From the NCBI RefSeq assembly GCF_000242455.2, contig NC_019892.1:2418001-2482000 (forward strand): a stretch of DNA of 64,000 bases, read 5' to 3'. The position numbers and the translations under genes are program-made. The number at the start of each line of letters is the position of its first letter. Position 1 is the stretch's first letter. Below, in pieces: positions 28,945-36,427 of the stretch. A model generated the notes under the pieces. The model was given only the letters and a program-made list of their open reading frames with translations. It was not told the origin of the DNA and ran no database searches. This DNA is from Singulisphaera acidiphila DSM 18658. Lineage in GTDB: Bacteria; Planctomycetota; Planctomycetia; Isosphaerales; Isosphaeraceae.

Positions 28945-29244
28945 TTGTCGCACATCGTCACCATCCGGACCGAAGTCCGCGACCCGCAGGCGGTGGTCGC
29001 CGCCTGTCGCCGGCTCGGTCTCCCTGCATCCGTGTTCGGGACCGCCAGGCTGTTCGAGGGCGAGGCCACCGGCCTGCTCGTCCGACTGCCCGCCTGGGTC
29101 TACCCGATCGTGGTCGATACGAGCACCGGGCAGGTCCGCTACGACAACTATGCTGGGCAGTGGGGGGATCAAAAACTCCTCGATCGCTTCCAGCAAGCCT
29201 ATGCCGTCGAAAACTCGGCTGCGTCACAATGCACCCCCTGTTAG
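28945..29244 (+). CDS. DUF1257 (Ycf35-like) protein, copy 1, short C-terminus
   Basis: A 99-residue DUF1257 protein. It starts at TTG 28945 (read as Met), giving MSHIVTIRTEVRDPQAVVAA, and has GGAGG (28937-28941 area) just upstream. The family signature VRYDNYAGQWGDQKLLDRF is intact. Chloroplast Ycf35 belongs to this family; its molecular role is not known. Compared with the second copy 81 bases downstream it lacks the last ~25 residues (ending NSAASQCTPC instead of an Arg-rich tail), so it is either naturally short or truncated by a late frameshift. Confidence 0.8.
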   Translation: MSHIVTIRTEVRDPQAVVAACRRLGLPASVFGTARLFEGEATGLLVRLPAWVYPIVVDTSTGQVRYDNYAGQWGDQKLLDRFQQAYAVENSAASQCTPC

Positions 29245-29325
29245 GGTTCCGGGTCAGGACCGCGGGGCGACGTTCGCCCCCGCATTCATTTTTATCTCCC
29301 TCTCCCTGGAAAGGCGACCACGTCC

Positions 29326-29688
29326 ATGTCACACATCGTTGAGATTAAAACTGAAATGCGTGATTCTCTGGCGATTTCTACCGCCTGCCGTCGGCTCGCC
29401 CTCAAGGAACCTGTCCAGGGCATCGCCCAGCTGTTCAGCGAGAGCGTCACCGGGCTACTCGTCGAACTCCCTGGCTGGTGCTATCCCGTCGTGATCGACA
29501 CGACCAGTGGAACGGTTCGCTATGACAACTATGGCGGACGCTGGGGGGAGCAGCGGCACCTCGAGCGGCTCACGCAAATCTACGCCGTTGAGAAGGCCAA
29601 GATCGAAGCGAGGCGGCGGGGATACACCGCCTCCGAGCGTACACTGCAAGACGGGAGCATCCTCGTGTCCATCGAAGTCGGCAACTGA
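29326..29688 (+). CDS. DUF1257 (Ycf35-like) protein, copy 2
   Basis: A 120-residue paralogue of the preceding gene, starting MSHIVEIKTEMRDSLAISTA after GGAAAGG. It keeps the central VRYDNYGGRWGEQRHLERL motif and the full tail (IEARRRGYTASERTLQDGSI) typical of DUF1257. The tandem pair probably arose by duplication. In relatives, DUF1257, DUF2997 and a Ycf46-type AAA ATPase are neighbours; here the cluster continues only after a 2.3-kb minus-strand recombinase element. Confidence 0.85.
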   Translation: MSHIVEIKTEMRDSLAISTACRRLALKEPVQGIAQLFSESVTGLLVELPGWCYPVVIDTTSGTVRYDNYGGRWGEQRHLERLTQIYAVEKAKIEARRRGYTASERTLQDGSILVSIEVGN

Positions 29689-29707
29689 TGCTCATCTTGG
29701 CAGTAGA

Positions 29708-31843
29708 TCAATCGACTGACTCCTTCTTACTCTGGCGCCTCGTCGCGGCACGCTCGGTCTCGTGCTCCCGGCGATGCCGATCTTGCCGCTCCCGATAGGC
29801 CATCAACCCCCGACACGTCGCCTCGTCGGCGGTGACCACCCATCGCCTGTCGGCACACTGCCGTGCCCTGACCCGGCCGGCCTTGATCCACTGGTGGATC
29901 GTCCCATACGTCACTCGCAGCTTCGCGGCGAGCTGACCAACCAGCCATTCGTCCCGACCGAGAGGGGGTGAGGCACCCGGGGCCACCGACCGGGTAGATC
30001 GAAGTCCCTCGCGGGTCATCACCGCGCGCACCACCCCTTCGGTCATGGGTTGTCCTGTGGCAGTCAGGATCCCCTCGGCGTTGAGCACGGCCGCAATTCT
30101 TGGGGCGGAGACTCCCTCCGCGAGGCACTTCTCGATCCGCCGCCTGATGACGGGCCAAGTGCTGAGCTGATCCATCCGATGCACCGGCCGTCGAATCCGC
30201 GTGTCGCTCTGGCAGCCGCCCACCCAGTGGATCCGGGCCGAGACCCATTCGCTCTCCCCTTCGACGTTGACCTCGACCCGATCGATGACTTCCCGGAGGA
30301 TCGCTTTCCGATCAGCGTCGGTCGTACTCTCTGCGTGCCACAGGGCCGGCACGTTCGAGGCCAACCGGCGGATCTGCTCGCGTTCGCCCTCGGTCAGGCC
30401 CCGTGGCTGTTCGCTCAGAAACCGCTCGTGCTCCTCAATGAGATCACGGCAGATCCGAAGTTTCTCTTCCCAGGCCGCTTCCAGGCTCCGGGCGACGAGT
30501 CGATTCTCCGGTTCCACGGCGTGATACCGACGCGCCGCTCGTTCCTCTTCGTAGGCCGCACGCTCCAGACGCTGCTTCCAGAGCGCCCTGGCCGCGTCTC
30601 GTTGATGATGGAGGTCGTCCGCGACCTGCAGACTGACCTCCAGGGCCGGAGGCATGAGGGCCTGGAAGGTCAGTCGCACCACCTCCTCGTCGAGGGCCTG
30701 AGCATTGAGGCTCTGGCAGCGAGGCTCGCCCAGGCGGGTCTGGTTGGCCGAGCAGGAATATCGCGGCTGGTTCGACCGGCCGGCATACTGCGTGCGGAGG
30801 CGGTAGCCACAGCGGTCACAGACGACCAACCCGGCCAGGAGAGCCCGGCCCGAGCGCACGCTGCACCGGCATGCGTAGAGCGAGCGGTTCTGCTGGAGGC
30901 GCTCCTGATTCGCCTCGTATTGCTCCCAGCTGATGTACGCCGGGTACCGATCCCGGAGCAGAACCAGCCACTGCTCCCTGGGTAACCGGCAGGGCCGTTT
31001 CTGCTGCCGCGACTGCCGGCTCTGGCTGCTCCGACCGTACACGTAAGCACCCGCATAGACCGGATGGGAGAGCATCTGCTGGAGGGCCGACTGGCTCGGG
31101 CGGCGCCAGGAGAGCTGCCCCTTGTCGGGGCCGCTCGCGGGGCGCACCGGCATCTGGATCCCGTAGCCCACCAGCTCCCGCAGCACGGCATTCATCGTCC
31201 CGAGCCGGTCGAACAGCTCGAAGACAAACCGCACCACGCCCTGGGCCTGCTCGTCCGGATCGAACACCAGGCTGGTCCCGTCGCGGATGTACCCGGCGGG
31301 TCCCTTACTCGCAAGCTCACCCCGCCGGGCCTTCTGGAGTGCCCCTTGCCAGAGCCGCTGCCGCAGGACGTGCAGCTCGGCCTCGGACATGGTCCCCTTG
31401 AGCCCGAGCAGCAGCCGATCGTTGTAGCAGCCGGGGTCGTAGAGACCGTCCAGGTCGCAGATCAGCGTCTCGAACAAGGCGCAGAGTTCCAGCAGCTGAT
31501 ACCAGTCCTTGCAACTGCGGGCCAGCCGCGACATCTCCACACCGAGGACCAACCCGACATGGTCGAGGGCCACTTCACCGAGCAGGCGCTGGAACCCAGG
31601 CCGCCCCTCGCTGGACGCCCCGGAGAGTCCCAGGTCGTCGTCGATCACTGCGATCCGTTCCGGCTTCCAGCCGAGCCGCTGGGCGTGCTCGACCAGGCCG
31701 TATTGGAGCTGCGTCGATTCCCGGTGGTGGTGGACCTGATTCATCGAGGACTGGCGGACATAAACGATCGCCAGTCGGTCCCGTTGCCGATCTCCGATCC
31801 TCGTCCGGCCGGTCGGGGCCGGAGATGATTCAGTCGACGTCAT
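29708..31843 (-). CDS. Large serine recombinase, copy 1
   Basis: A 711-residue serine recombinase. The resolvase domain has the nucleophile in LAIVYVRQSSMNQV, then VIDDDLGLSGAS, VLGVEMSRLARS and MSEAELHVLRQRL. The middle is a recombinase DNA-binding domain, then a zinc beta-ribbon (Cys in LVVCDRCGYRLR and YSCSANQ) and a coiled coil. The C-terminal ~150 residues add HTH segments (LAAKLRVTYGTIHQWIKAGR), typical of planctomycete versions. ATG 31843 follows GAAGGAG. It cuts the DUF1257 cluster and has a conserved small frame overlapping its start (next entry), also seen at the second recombinase. All catalytic residues look intact. Confidence 0.9.
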   Translation of the reverse strand: MTSTESSPAPTGRTRIGDRQRDRLAIVYVRQSSMNQVHHHRESTQLQYGLVEHAQRLGWKPERIAVIDDDLGLSGASSEGRPGFQRLLGEVALDHVGLVLGVEMSRLARSCKDWYQLLELCALFETLICDLDGLYDPGCYNDRLLLGLKGTMSEAELHVLRQRLWQGALQKARRGELASKGPAGYIRDGTSLVFDPDEQAQGVVRFVFELFDRLGTMNAVLRELVGYGIQMPVRPASGPDKGQLSWRRPSQSALQQMLSHPVYAGAYVYGRSSQSRQSRQQKRPCRLPREQWLVLLRDRYPAYISWEQYEANQERLQQNRSLYACRCSVRSGRALLAGLVVCDRCGYRLRTQYAGRSNQPRYSCSANQTRLGEPRCQSLNAQALDEEVVRLTFQALMPPALEVSLQVADDLHHQRDAARALWKQRLERAAYEEERAARRYHAVEPENRLVARSLEAAWEEKLRICRDLIEEHERFLSEQPRGLTEGEREQIRRLASNVPALWHAESTTDADRKAILREVIDRVEVNVEGESEWVSARIHWVGGCQSDTRIRRPVHRMDQLSTWPVIRRRIEKCLAEGVSAPRIAAVLNAEGILTATGQPMTEGVVRAVMTREGLRSTRSVAPGASPPLGRDEWLVGQLAAKLRVTYGTIHQWIKAGRVRARQCADRRWVVTADEATCRGLMAYRERQDRHRREHETERAATRRQSKKESVD

Positions 31844-32041
31844 CGCTCGGCTCCTTCTGGAAGGGGGCCGGCAGGGCCTGACGGAGTCGGGACTGGATGA
31901 TTCGACTGAGGCACTTCACCAGCCGCTGCCGCCGGAGGGGTGGCAGCGTGTCCCAGAGTGGACTGGGCCTGCCCGGCGTCAGGCGCGGTGCGGGCGGGGG
32001 GGGACTGCGAGCCCGCAGTGCGGGCGGTCTGATGCAGACAT
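31830..32041 (-). pseudogene. Small accessory frame before recombinase 1, out of frame at a G8/C8 tract
   Basis: On the minus strand an AGGAG-preceded ATG (32039-32041) begins MSASDRPHCGLAV and reaches a run of eight C (plus-strand G8 at 31996-32003). In the present frame it stops soon after. With nine C the frame would continue through a proline run into RLTPGRPSPLWDTLPPLRRQ, RLVKCLSRIIQS and end at a TGA that overlaps the recombinase ATG. The same design (proline tract, P-x-x-W segment, helix, stop overlapping the recombinase start) occurs before recombinase 2. Both copies are out of frame by one base at the C tract. Function unknown; a recombination directionality or regulatory factor is possible. 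Confidence 0.5.
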
Positions 32042-32132
32042 GAAGAATCTCCTGTTGCGAACGAATCGTGCTGCTCGATCCACCGAGACAGCGATAACAG
32101 AGCGTGCCACCCGATTATAGGAGTTCGATCCC

Positions 32133-32282
32133 GTGAATCGAAATCGACACGTTCCTGATGTGTACTCTGCTGCCTTCGAGAAGGCCTGCCTCGAGAGCCG
32201 GAAGCAAGGGAACAGCGTCGTCGAGCAGGCCCTCGCCGACGGGTCGGTGAAGCTGACCATCACAGTCGGAGGTGCCTCATGA
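32133..32282 (+). CDS. 49-residue protein between DUF1257 and DUF2997
   Basis: A short gene starting at GTG 32133 after GGAG (32120-32123). The product begins MNRNRHVPDVYSAAFEKACL and ends ADGSVKLTITVGGAS; its stop overlaps the DUF2997 start (ATGA at 32279-32282). The overlap, the ribosome site and the clean alternation of helix and strand make it a real gene in the cluster. I do not recognise a named family. The recombinase element upstream probably separated it from the DUF1257 genes. Confidence 0.65.
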   Translation: MNRNRHVPDVYSAAFEKACLESRKQGNSVVEQALADGSVKLTITVGGAS

Positions 32283-32470
32283 AAACGATCGAGATCACCG
32301 TCGGCCCCAGGGGCGAGACAACCGTCGAGACCCGGGGGTTCCGCGGGGGCGCGTGCCGCGAGGCCAGCCGGCTCATCGAGCAGGCTCTCGGAACCCGCTC
32401 CGGCGAGCAGCTCACGGCGGAGTTCTACCAGGACCTGCAGGCCGACCAGGAGCTGAATCAGTCCCGGTGA
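32279..32470 (+). CDS. DUF2997 protein
   Basis: A 63-residue DUF2997 protein, MKTIEITVGPRGETTVETRG followed by a helix with CREASRLIEQALG and a tail AEFYQDLQADQE. DUF2997 proteins are small, carry a conserved Cys in the helix, and occur beside DUF1257 genes in cyanobacteria and planctomycetes; no function is established. It is coupled to the upstream 49-residue gene by a four-base overlap. Confidence 0.85.
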   Translation: MKTIEITVGPRGETTVETRGFRGGACREASRLIEQALGTRSGEQLTAEFYQDLQADQELNQSR

Positions 32471-32503
32471 GCTTGGCGGCCCCCTCTTCATTGAGGAGGA
32501 AAC

Positions 32504-32905
32504 ATGACGTTTGCCACCGACGAGGACACCGCCGGCTTCGACCTTCTCGAACGAATCGCCGCGGCACTTCGCGACGAGTTGGGCATCGCGATCGAGGAGC
32601 AGCCCGGCCTTCGCGATCCGTCCCAGGCCAGCCAGGTCAACCGCGCCTTCCTGATCACCTCCCGCTGCATCCTCAAAGCCATCGCGGCGAGCGACGTGGA
32701 CCGCCCCGTGTACCTGCACGGAACCCTGTTCCGCCTCGTTCGCCGACGCCTAGTGACGGGAGGACTGGCCGAGGACCAGGTCGAGTTCCTGCTCGGCCTG
32801 GAAGCCGGTCACATCGACTGGCTGGCCTACTTCCTGCTGGCTCCTTGGCAGGAGATCGAGCGTGTGATCCGGGAGGAATACCCAGGCAATCCCCTTGCAA
32901 AGTAG
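32504..32905 (+). CDS. Hypothetical protein of the DUF1257 cluster
   Basis: A 133-residue, mostly helical protein with a strong GAGGAGG site before ATG 32504. Features that can be seen are an acidic N-terminus (MTFATDEDTAGFDLLERIAA) and a central helix with SRCILKAIAASDVDRPVYLH. No family is recognised. Its spacing (33 bases after DUF2997, 58 before the AAA gene) places it in the same operon, so a role with the ATPase is likely but unproven. Confidence 0.65.
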   Translation: MTFATDEDTAGFDLLERIAAALRDELGIAIEEQPGLRDPSQASQVNRAFLITSRCILKAIAASDVDRPVYLHGTLFRLVRRRLVTGGLAEDQVEFLLGLEAGHIDWLAYFLLAPWQEIERVIREEYPGNPLAK

Positions 32906-32963
32906 TGACAGCCCTCTCCCTACCTCATCCGACGGATACCACCCTCACGCAAAGGAGAACCTC

Positions 32964-34494
32964 ATGACGCTCGCCGAGCGTGTGTCCGAGTACGTCCGCG
33001 CCTGCTTCACCGGGATCTGGATCAAGACCTTCGAGCCCGACGATGCCCTCCGGGAGATCGCTCGGCTTTGTCGTCAACAGCGCTGGACGCTGGCCAGTTG
33101 GGACATCGACCGCGGGCTTGGCCTCGCCGGTCAGGCGGACGAGACCGATCCCGTCGCCCACGGCACCGATCCCCTGGCGGCGATCCGGGCCCTGAACGCC
33201 CTGGCCACCCCCGAGGGATCGGCGCTGCTGGTGCTCCGAAACTTCCACAAGTTCCTGGGGAGCGTCAAGGTGCTCCAGGCCCTCGACTCCCAGCTCGGGG
33301 CGGGCAAGCAGGCCCGCACCTTCGTCGTCGTCCTCACCCCGGTCGTGCAGATCCCCGTCGAACTCGAGAAGCAGTTTGTGGTGGTCGACCACGAGCTGCC
33401 GGGGCGCGATCAATTGCTCGCCATCGCCCGCGGCGTCGCCTGTGAGCCGGGCGACCTCCCCCGACAAGCCCGATTCCCTCGAGCGGATTCTTGACGCGGC
33501 CGCGGGGATGACCCGTGCCAAGGCCGAGAACGCGTTCGCATTGAGCCTGGTACGCGACGGCGACCGGCGCGAGGCCGGCTTGACTCCCGACGGGCCCCGG
33601 GGCACGCCCGAGGCGCTCTGGGGGATGAAGATGGCCGATCTCAAGAAGTCCGGCCTACTGGAGATGCACCGCGGTTGCGAGACCTTCGCCGACCTCGGCG
33701 GCCTGGACAACCTCAAACGCTTCTGCCTCCAGGCCCTGCGGAGCCCCGGTCGCCGGGCGATGCCGCGGGGCGTCCTCCTGCTGGGCGTCCCCGGTACGGG
33801 AAAGTCGCGGTTCGCCAAGGCGCTGGGAAATCAGGTGGGGCGGCCCACGATCCTCCGCGACCTGGGCAAACTCAAGGGCAGCCTCGTCGGCCAGTCCGAG
33901 GAGAGGCCCCGGCAAGCCCTGCGCCTCCTGTCGGCGACCCGGCCCAACATCGCCTTCGCCGACGAGATCGAGAAGAGCCTGGCCGCCGTCCAGGGGAGCG
34001 GAGTAACCGACAGCGGCGTCTCCGCCGGCCAGTTTGGCGCCCTGTTGTCTCATATGTCCGACAATGCCGGGGACTCGTTCTTCATCTTCACCGCCAACGA
34101 CATCAGCAAGCTCCCGCCCGAGTTCACCCGGGCAGGGCGGCTCAACGCGATCTTCTTCATCGACCTTCCCGGCACGACGGAGCGCGAGCGGATCTGGCAG
34201 ATCCACCTCCGTCGGTTCGCGATCGACGCCGATCAGCGCCTCCCCGGCGATCGCGACTGGACCGGCGCCGAGATCGAATCGTGCTGCGAGACCGCGGACC
34301 TCCTGGGCATCAGCCTGCTGGAGGCGGCGCAGTACATCGTCCCGGTCGCGGTCACGGCGGGCGAGTCGATCGAGCGGCTGCGAAAGTGGGCAGCCGGCCG
34401 ATGCCTGGCCGCCGATCAGCACGGCCTCTACACACGTGGCGGAGCCGTCGCCAGGCCGGGCCACAACGTCAACCGCGACCCGTCGGCCAACTGA
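32964..34494 (+). pseudogene. Ycf46-like AAA ATPase, interrupted by a frameshift
   Basis: About 509 residues in two frames. ATG 32964 follows AAAGGAG. The N-terminal part has the Ycf46-type opening GIWIKTFEPDDALREIARLC and WTLASWDIDRGLGLA and continues to GVACEPGDLP near 33460. Skipping one C in the C5 run (33448-33453 area) joins it to DKPDSLERILDAAAGMTRAK in the second frame. The AAA module follows: Walker A GVPGTGKSRFAKALG, Walker B region NIAFADEIEKSLA, sensor [16 protein letters not shown] and arginine finger region [10 protein letters not shown]. If the frameshift is real the P-loop half could only be made from an internal start; it may also be a sequencing error. This ATPase is the probable motor of the cluster. 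Confidence 0.78.
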
Positions 34495-34592
34495 GCCGGG
34501 TCGCCCGCCCGTGGCCGTTCCCTCTGATTTTCTCCGATTCACCGAGGCGACGGGCCGCATGGTCCGTCGTCTCCTTTCCTTCGGGAGGTTCG

Positions 34593-35561
34593 ATGACCAC
34601 CTTGCTCGACCACTTGCCATCCCGGACCATGCCTGTCAGCACGACCACGCCTGCCCAGCGGCTCCGCACGACCATGGCGGCCGTCCGGGTCACGTTCCGC
34701 TGGATGGGGACCCAGAAAACGCTCTCGACCGAGCAGAAGGCGCAGGCCGCCGAGACGTTCGACGCCCAGGGCCAGTTCCTCAGTGCGGCCAAGAAGCTGC
34801 TCGACACCAAGCATTCGGCCTTCCGCGCCGTCACGGCGATCCGGGGCAAGATCGATGCGTACTGGAAGGGCCTCTCGCTTCCCTTCCCCGAGGCCGGAGT
34901 CCGGCTGATCAAGCACGATGCCGTCGAGGCGTTCGCCCGCCAGATGGCCGACTTCCAGGTCGAGCTCGACGATGCCGTGGTCAACCTCGACCGGCACTAC
35001 GCCGAGCTCAGGTCGACCGCCGTCGAGCGGCTCGGGAGCCTGTATAACGCCTCCGACTACCCGGAGACGCTCGTGGGACTTTTCGGCGTGGGCTGGGACT
35101 TCCCCAACGTCGAGCCCCCCGACTACCTGGTCCAGCTCTCGCCGGGCCTCTACGACCAGGAGCGGGCCCGCGTCTCGGCCCGATTCGAGGAGGCGGTGCA
35201 GCTCGCCGAGCAAGCCTTTCTGGACGAGTTCGCCCGGCTCGTCACTCACCTCAGCGAGCGGCTCACCGACCAGGGGGGTGACGTCAAGGTCTTTCGCGAC
35301 TCGGCGGTCGGGAACCTGGACGAGTTCTTCGCGCGATTCCGGGACCTGAACGTCCGCAACAACGCGCAACTGGATGAGCTGGTGGCCCAGGCCCAGCGGG
35401 CCGTCCGCGGCGTCGGAGCCCAGGACCTGCGGGACAGCGGGACGCTTCGCCGCCAGGTCGCCTCCGAGCTCACCCGCGTCCAGTCGTCACTCGACGCCCT
35501 GCTCGTGGACCGGCCGAGGCGGCGGATCTTGCGGCACGCGGCCAACCCGGGGGACGTCTGA
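34593..35561 (+). CDS. Hypothetical protein, possibly DUF3150-like
   Basis: A 322-residue protein starting at ATG 34593 after CGGGAGG; the frame extends far upstream only as a shadow of the AAA gene. It is almost entirely helical, with segments such as VRVTFRWMGTQKTLSTEQKA, YWKGLSLPFPEAGVRLIKHD and VGLFGVGWDFPNVEPPDYL and a long coiled-coil C-terminus (FRDSAVGNLDEFFARFRDLN). The general layout is like DUF3150 proteins of phages and plasmids, but I cannot confirm this. It follows the ATPase by 98 bases and overlaps the next gene (TGATG). Confidence 0.65.
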   Translation: MTTLLDHLPSRTMPVSTTTPAQRLRTTMAAVRVTFRWMGTQKTLSTEQKAQAAETFDAQGQFLSAAKKLLDTKHSAFRAVTAIRGKIDAYWKGLSLPFPEAGVRLIKHDAVEAFARQMADFQVELDDAVVNLDRHYAELRSTAVERLGSLYNASDYPETLVGLFGVGWDFPNVEPPDYLVQLSPGLYDQERARVSARFEEAVQLAEQAFLDEFARLVTHLSERLTDQGGDVKVFRDSAVGNLDEFFARFRDLNVRNNAQLDELVAQAQRAVRGVGAQDLRDSGTLRRQVASELTRVQSSLDALLVDRPRRRILRHAANPGDV

Positions 35562-35806
35562 TGCAACTGGTCATCGACCCCGCCGGGCAAGTGCATGCGA
35601 TCTACGACGAGGACTTCGACCTGGCCGCACTCGGCCCTCCCGTCATCCGCCGCGCCAGTCACGTGGAGCCCGGCCCGGATGGCCGCTGGCACGCCGACCT
35701 CGCTCCCGTCGCCGGCCCGGTCCTGGGTCCGTTCGATCGCCGCAGCGAGGCCCTCGAGGCCGAGAGGTGCTGGCTGGAAGCGCACTGGCTCGTCCCCCAG
35801 GCCTGA
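35561..35806 (+). CDS. Hypothetical protein, 81 residues
   Basis: A short protein (MQLVIDPAGQVHAIYDEDFD at the start, ending WLEAHWLVPQA) whose ATG overlaps the stop of the preceding gene. The middle contains DGRWHADLAPVAGPVLGPF, a small beta hairpin pattern. It has no recognised family, but the tight overlap shows it is co-translated with the upstream helical protein. Confidence 0.65.
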   Translation: MQLVIDPAGQVHAIYDEDFDLAALGPPVIRRASHVEPGPDGRWHADLAPVAGPVLGPFDRRSEALEAERCWLEAHWLVPQA

Positions 35807-35949
35807 CCGGACGATGCCCAGCTCGACATCACCGGCCCGGGACGCCCTGTCCCGAAATGACCAGAGTCCACGTCCCGCGCAGGGTTCGACCCGCCGGGCG
35901 TGTGGCCCGGCCGGCCCTGCGCCTGCGCCCATCACGAAGGATCAACGTC

Positions 35950-36243
35950 ATGACCCGATCGCAGCTCGATGGTGCCGTGGCGCAGGCCACCGGCGAGTCA
36001 CTGCTGACCGTACGACGCCTCGGATTCAGCCTCATGAATTGCGGGTCGAACTCGCCCGATCCCGAGGATCTCTGCCTCGTGATCGATTGCCCGTTCTGCA
36101 GTCGGCCCGTCCCGCATCCGGATCCCGCTCGCGATGGTTCGCCCACCCTGGCCGAGTGCCTCGCCTGCGACGTCTACTTCGACTACGCGCCGGCTGAGAT
36201 CTACGCGGGCCAACGGGCTTCGTCCGTCGCCCGATCGTCCTGA
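35950..36243 (+). CDS. Small zinc-ribbon-like protein
   Basis: A 97-residue protein from ATG 35950 (GAAGGA ten bases upstream). Two Cys pairs, CPFC and CLAC, separated by about 28 residues (VIDCPFCSRPVPHPDP and LAECLACDVYFDYAP), suggest a zinc ribbon. The start is set by the ribosome site; the frame is open further upstream only as a shadow. Function unknown; a DNA- or RNA-binding accessory of the cluster is possible. Confidence 0.6.
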   Translation: MTRSQLDGAVAQATGESLLTVRRLGFSLMNCGSNSPDPEDLCLVIDCPFCSRPVPHPDPARDGSPTLAECLACDVYFDYAPAEIYAGQRASSVARSS

Positions 36244-36293
36244 CCATCGATCACCCCCCGACGGTCAGAGGCGAGAGACGCCGGGACATGGGC

Positions 36294-36309
36294 GGGTTAG
36301 GTCTTACCC
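36294..36309. promoter_or_regulatory. Operator-like palindrome, copy 1
   Basis: GGGTTAGGTCTTACCC, an imperfect version of the perfect 16-bp palindrome GGGTAAGATCTTACCC found at 49343 and 53721. With four more flanking bases it is the exact reverse complement of the copy at 45087. It lies 119 bases before the start of the beta-clamp-like gene. Confidence 0.65.
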
Positions 36310-36370
36310 ACCTGTCATGTTTCGCAGTCGCCATTCGAGCGTCCTCTTCCGTATTCGTTCGGAGTCATCC

Positions 36371-36408
36371 CGAGGGGACCGCGTGGCCTGTTCTCATTGG
36401 TCCCCTCG
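36371..36408 (+). promoter_or_regulatory. Leader hairpin before the beta-clamp-like gene
   Basis: CGAGGGGACC (36371-36380) and GGTCCCCTCG (36399-36408) form a perfect 10-bp stem with an 18-base loop, ending 19 bases before the ATG. It could hinder or regulate translation. No T-run follows, so it is not a plain terminator. Confidence 0.5.
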
Positions 36409-36427
36409 TCGGGAGCACACGATCGCC

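Noticed and set aside
31979-32719. Minus-strand open frame of 246 codons
   Set aside because: Covers the 49-residue gene, DUF2997 and part of the next gene in antisense; only its last residues correspond to the accessory frame described before recombinase 1.
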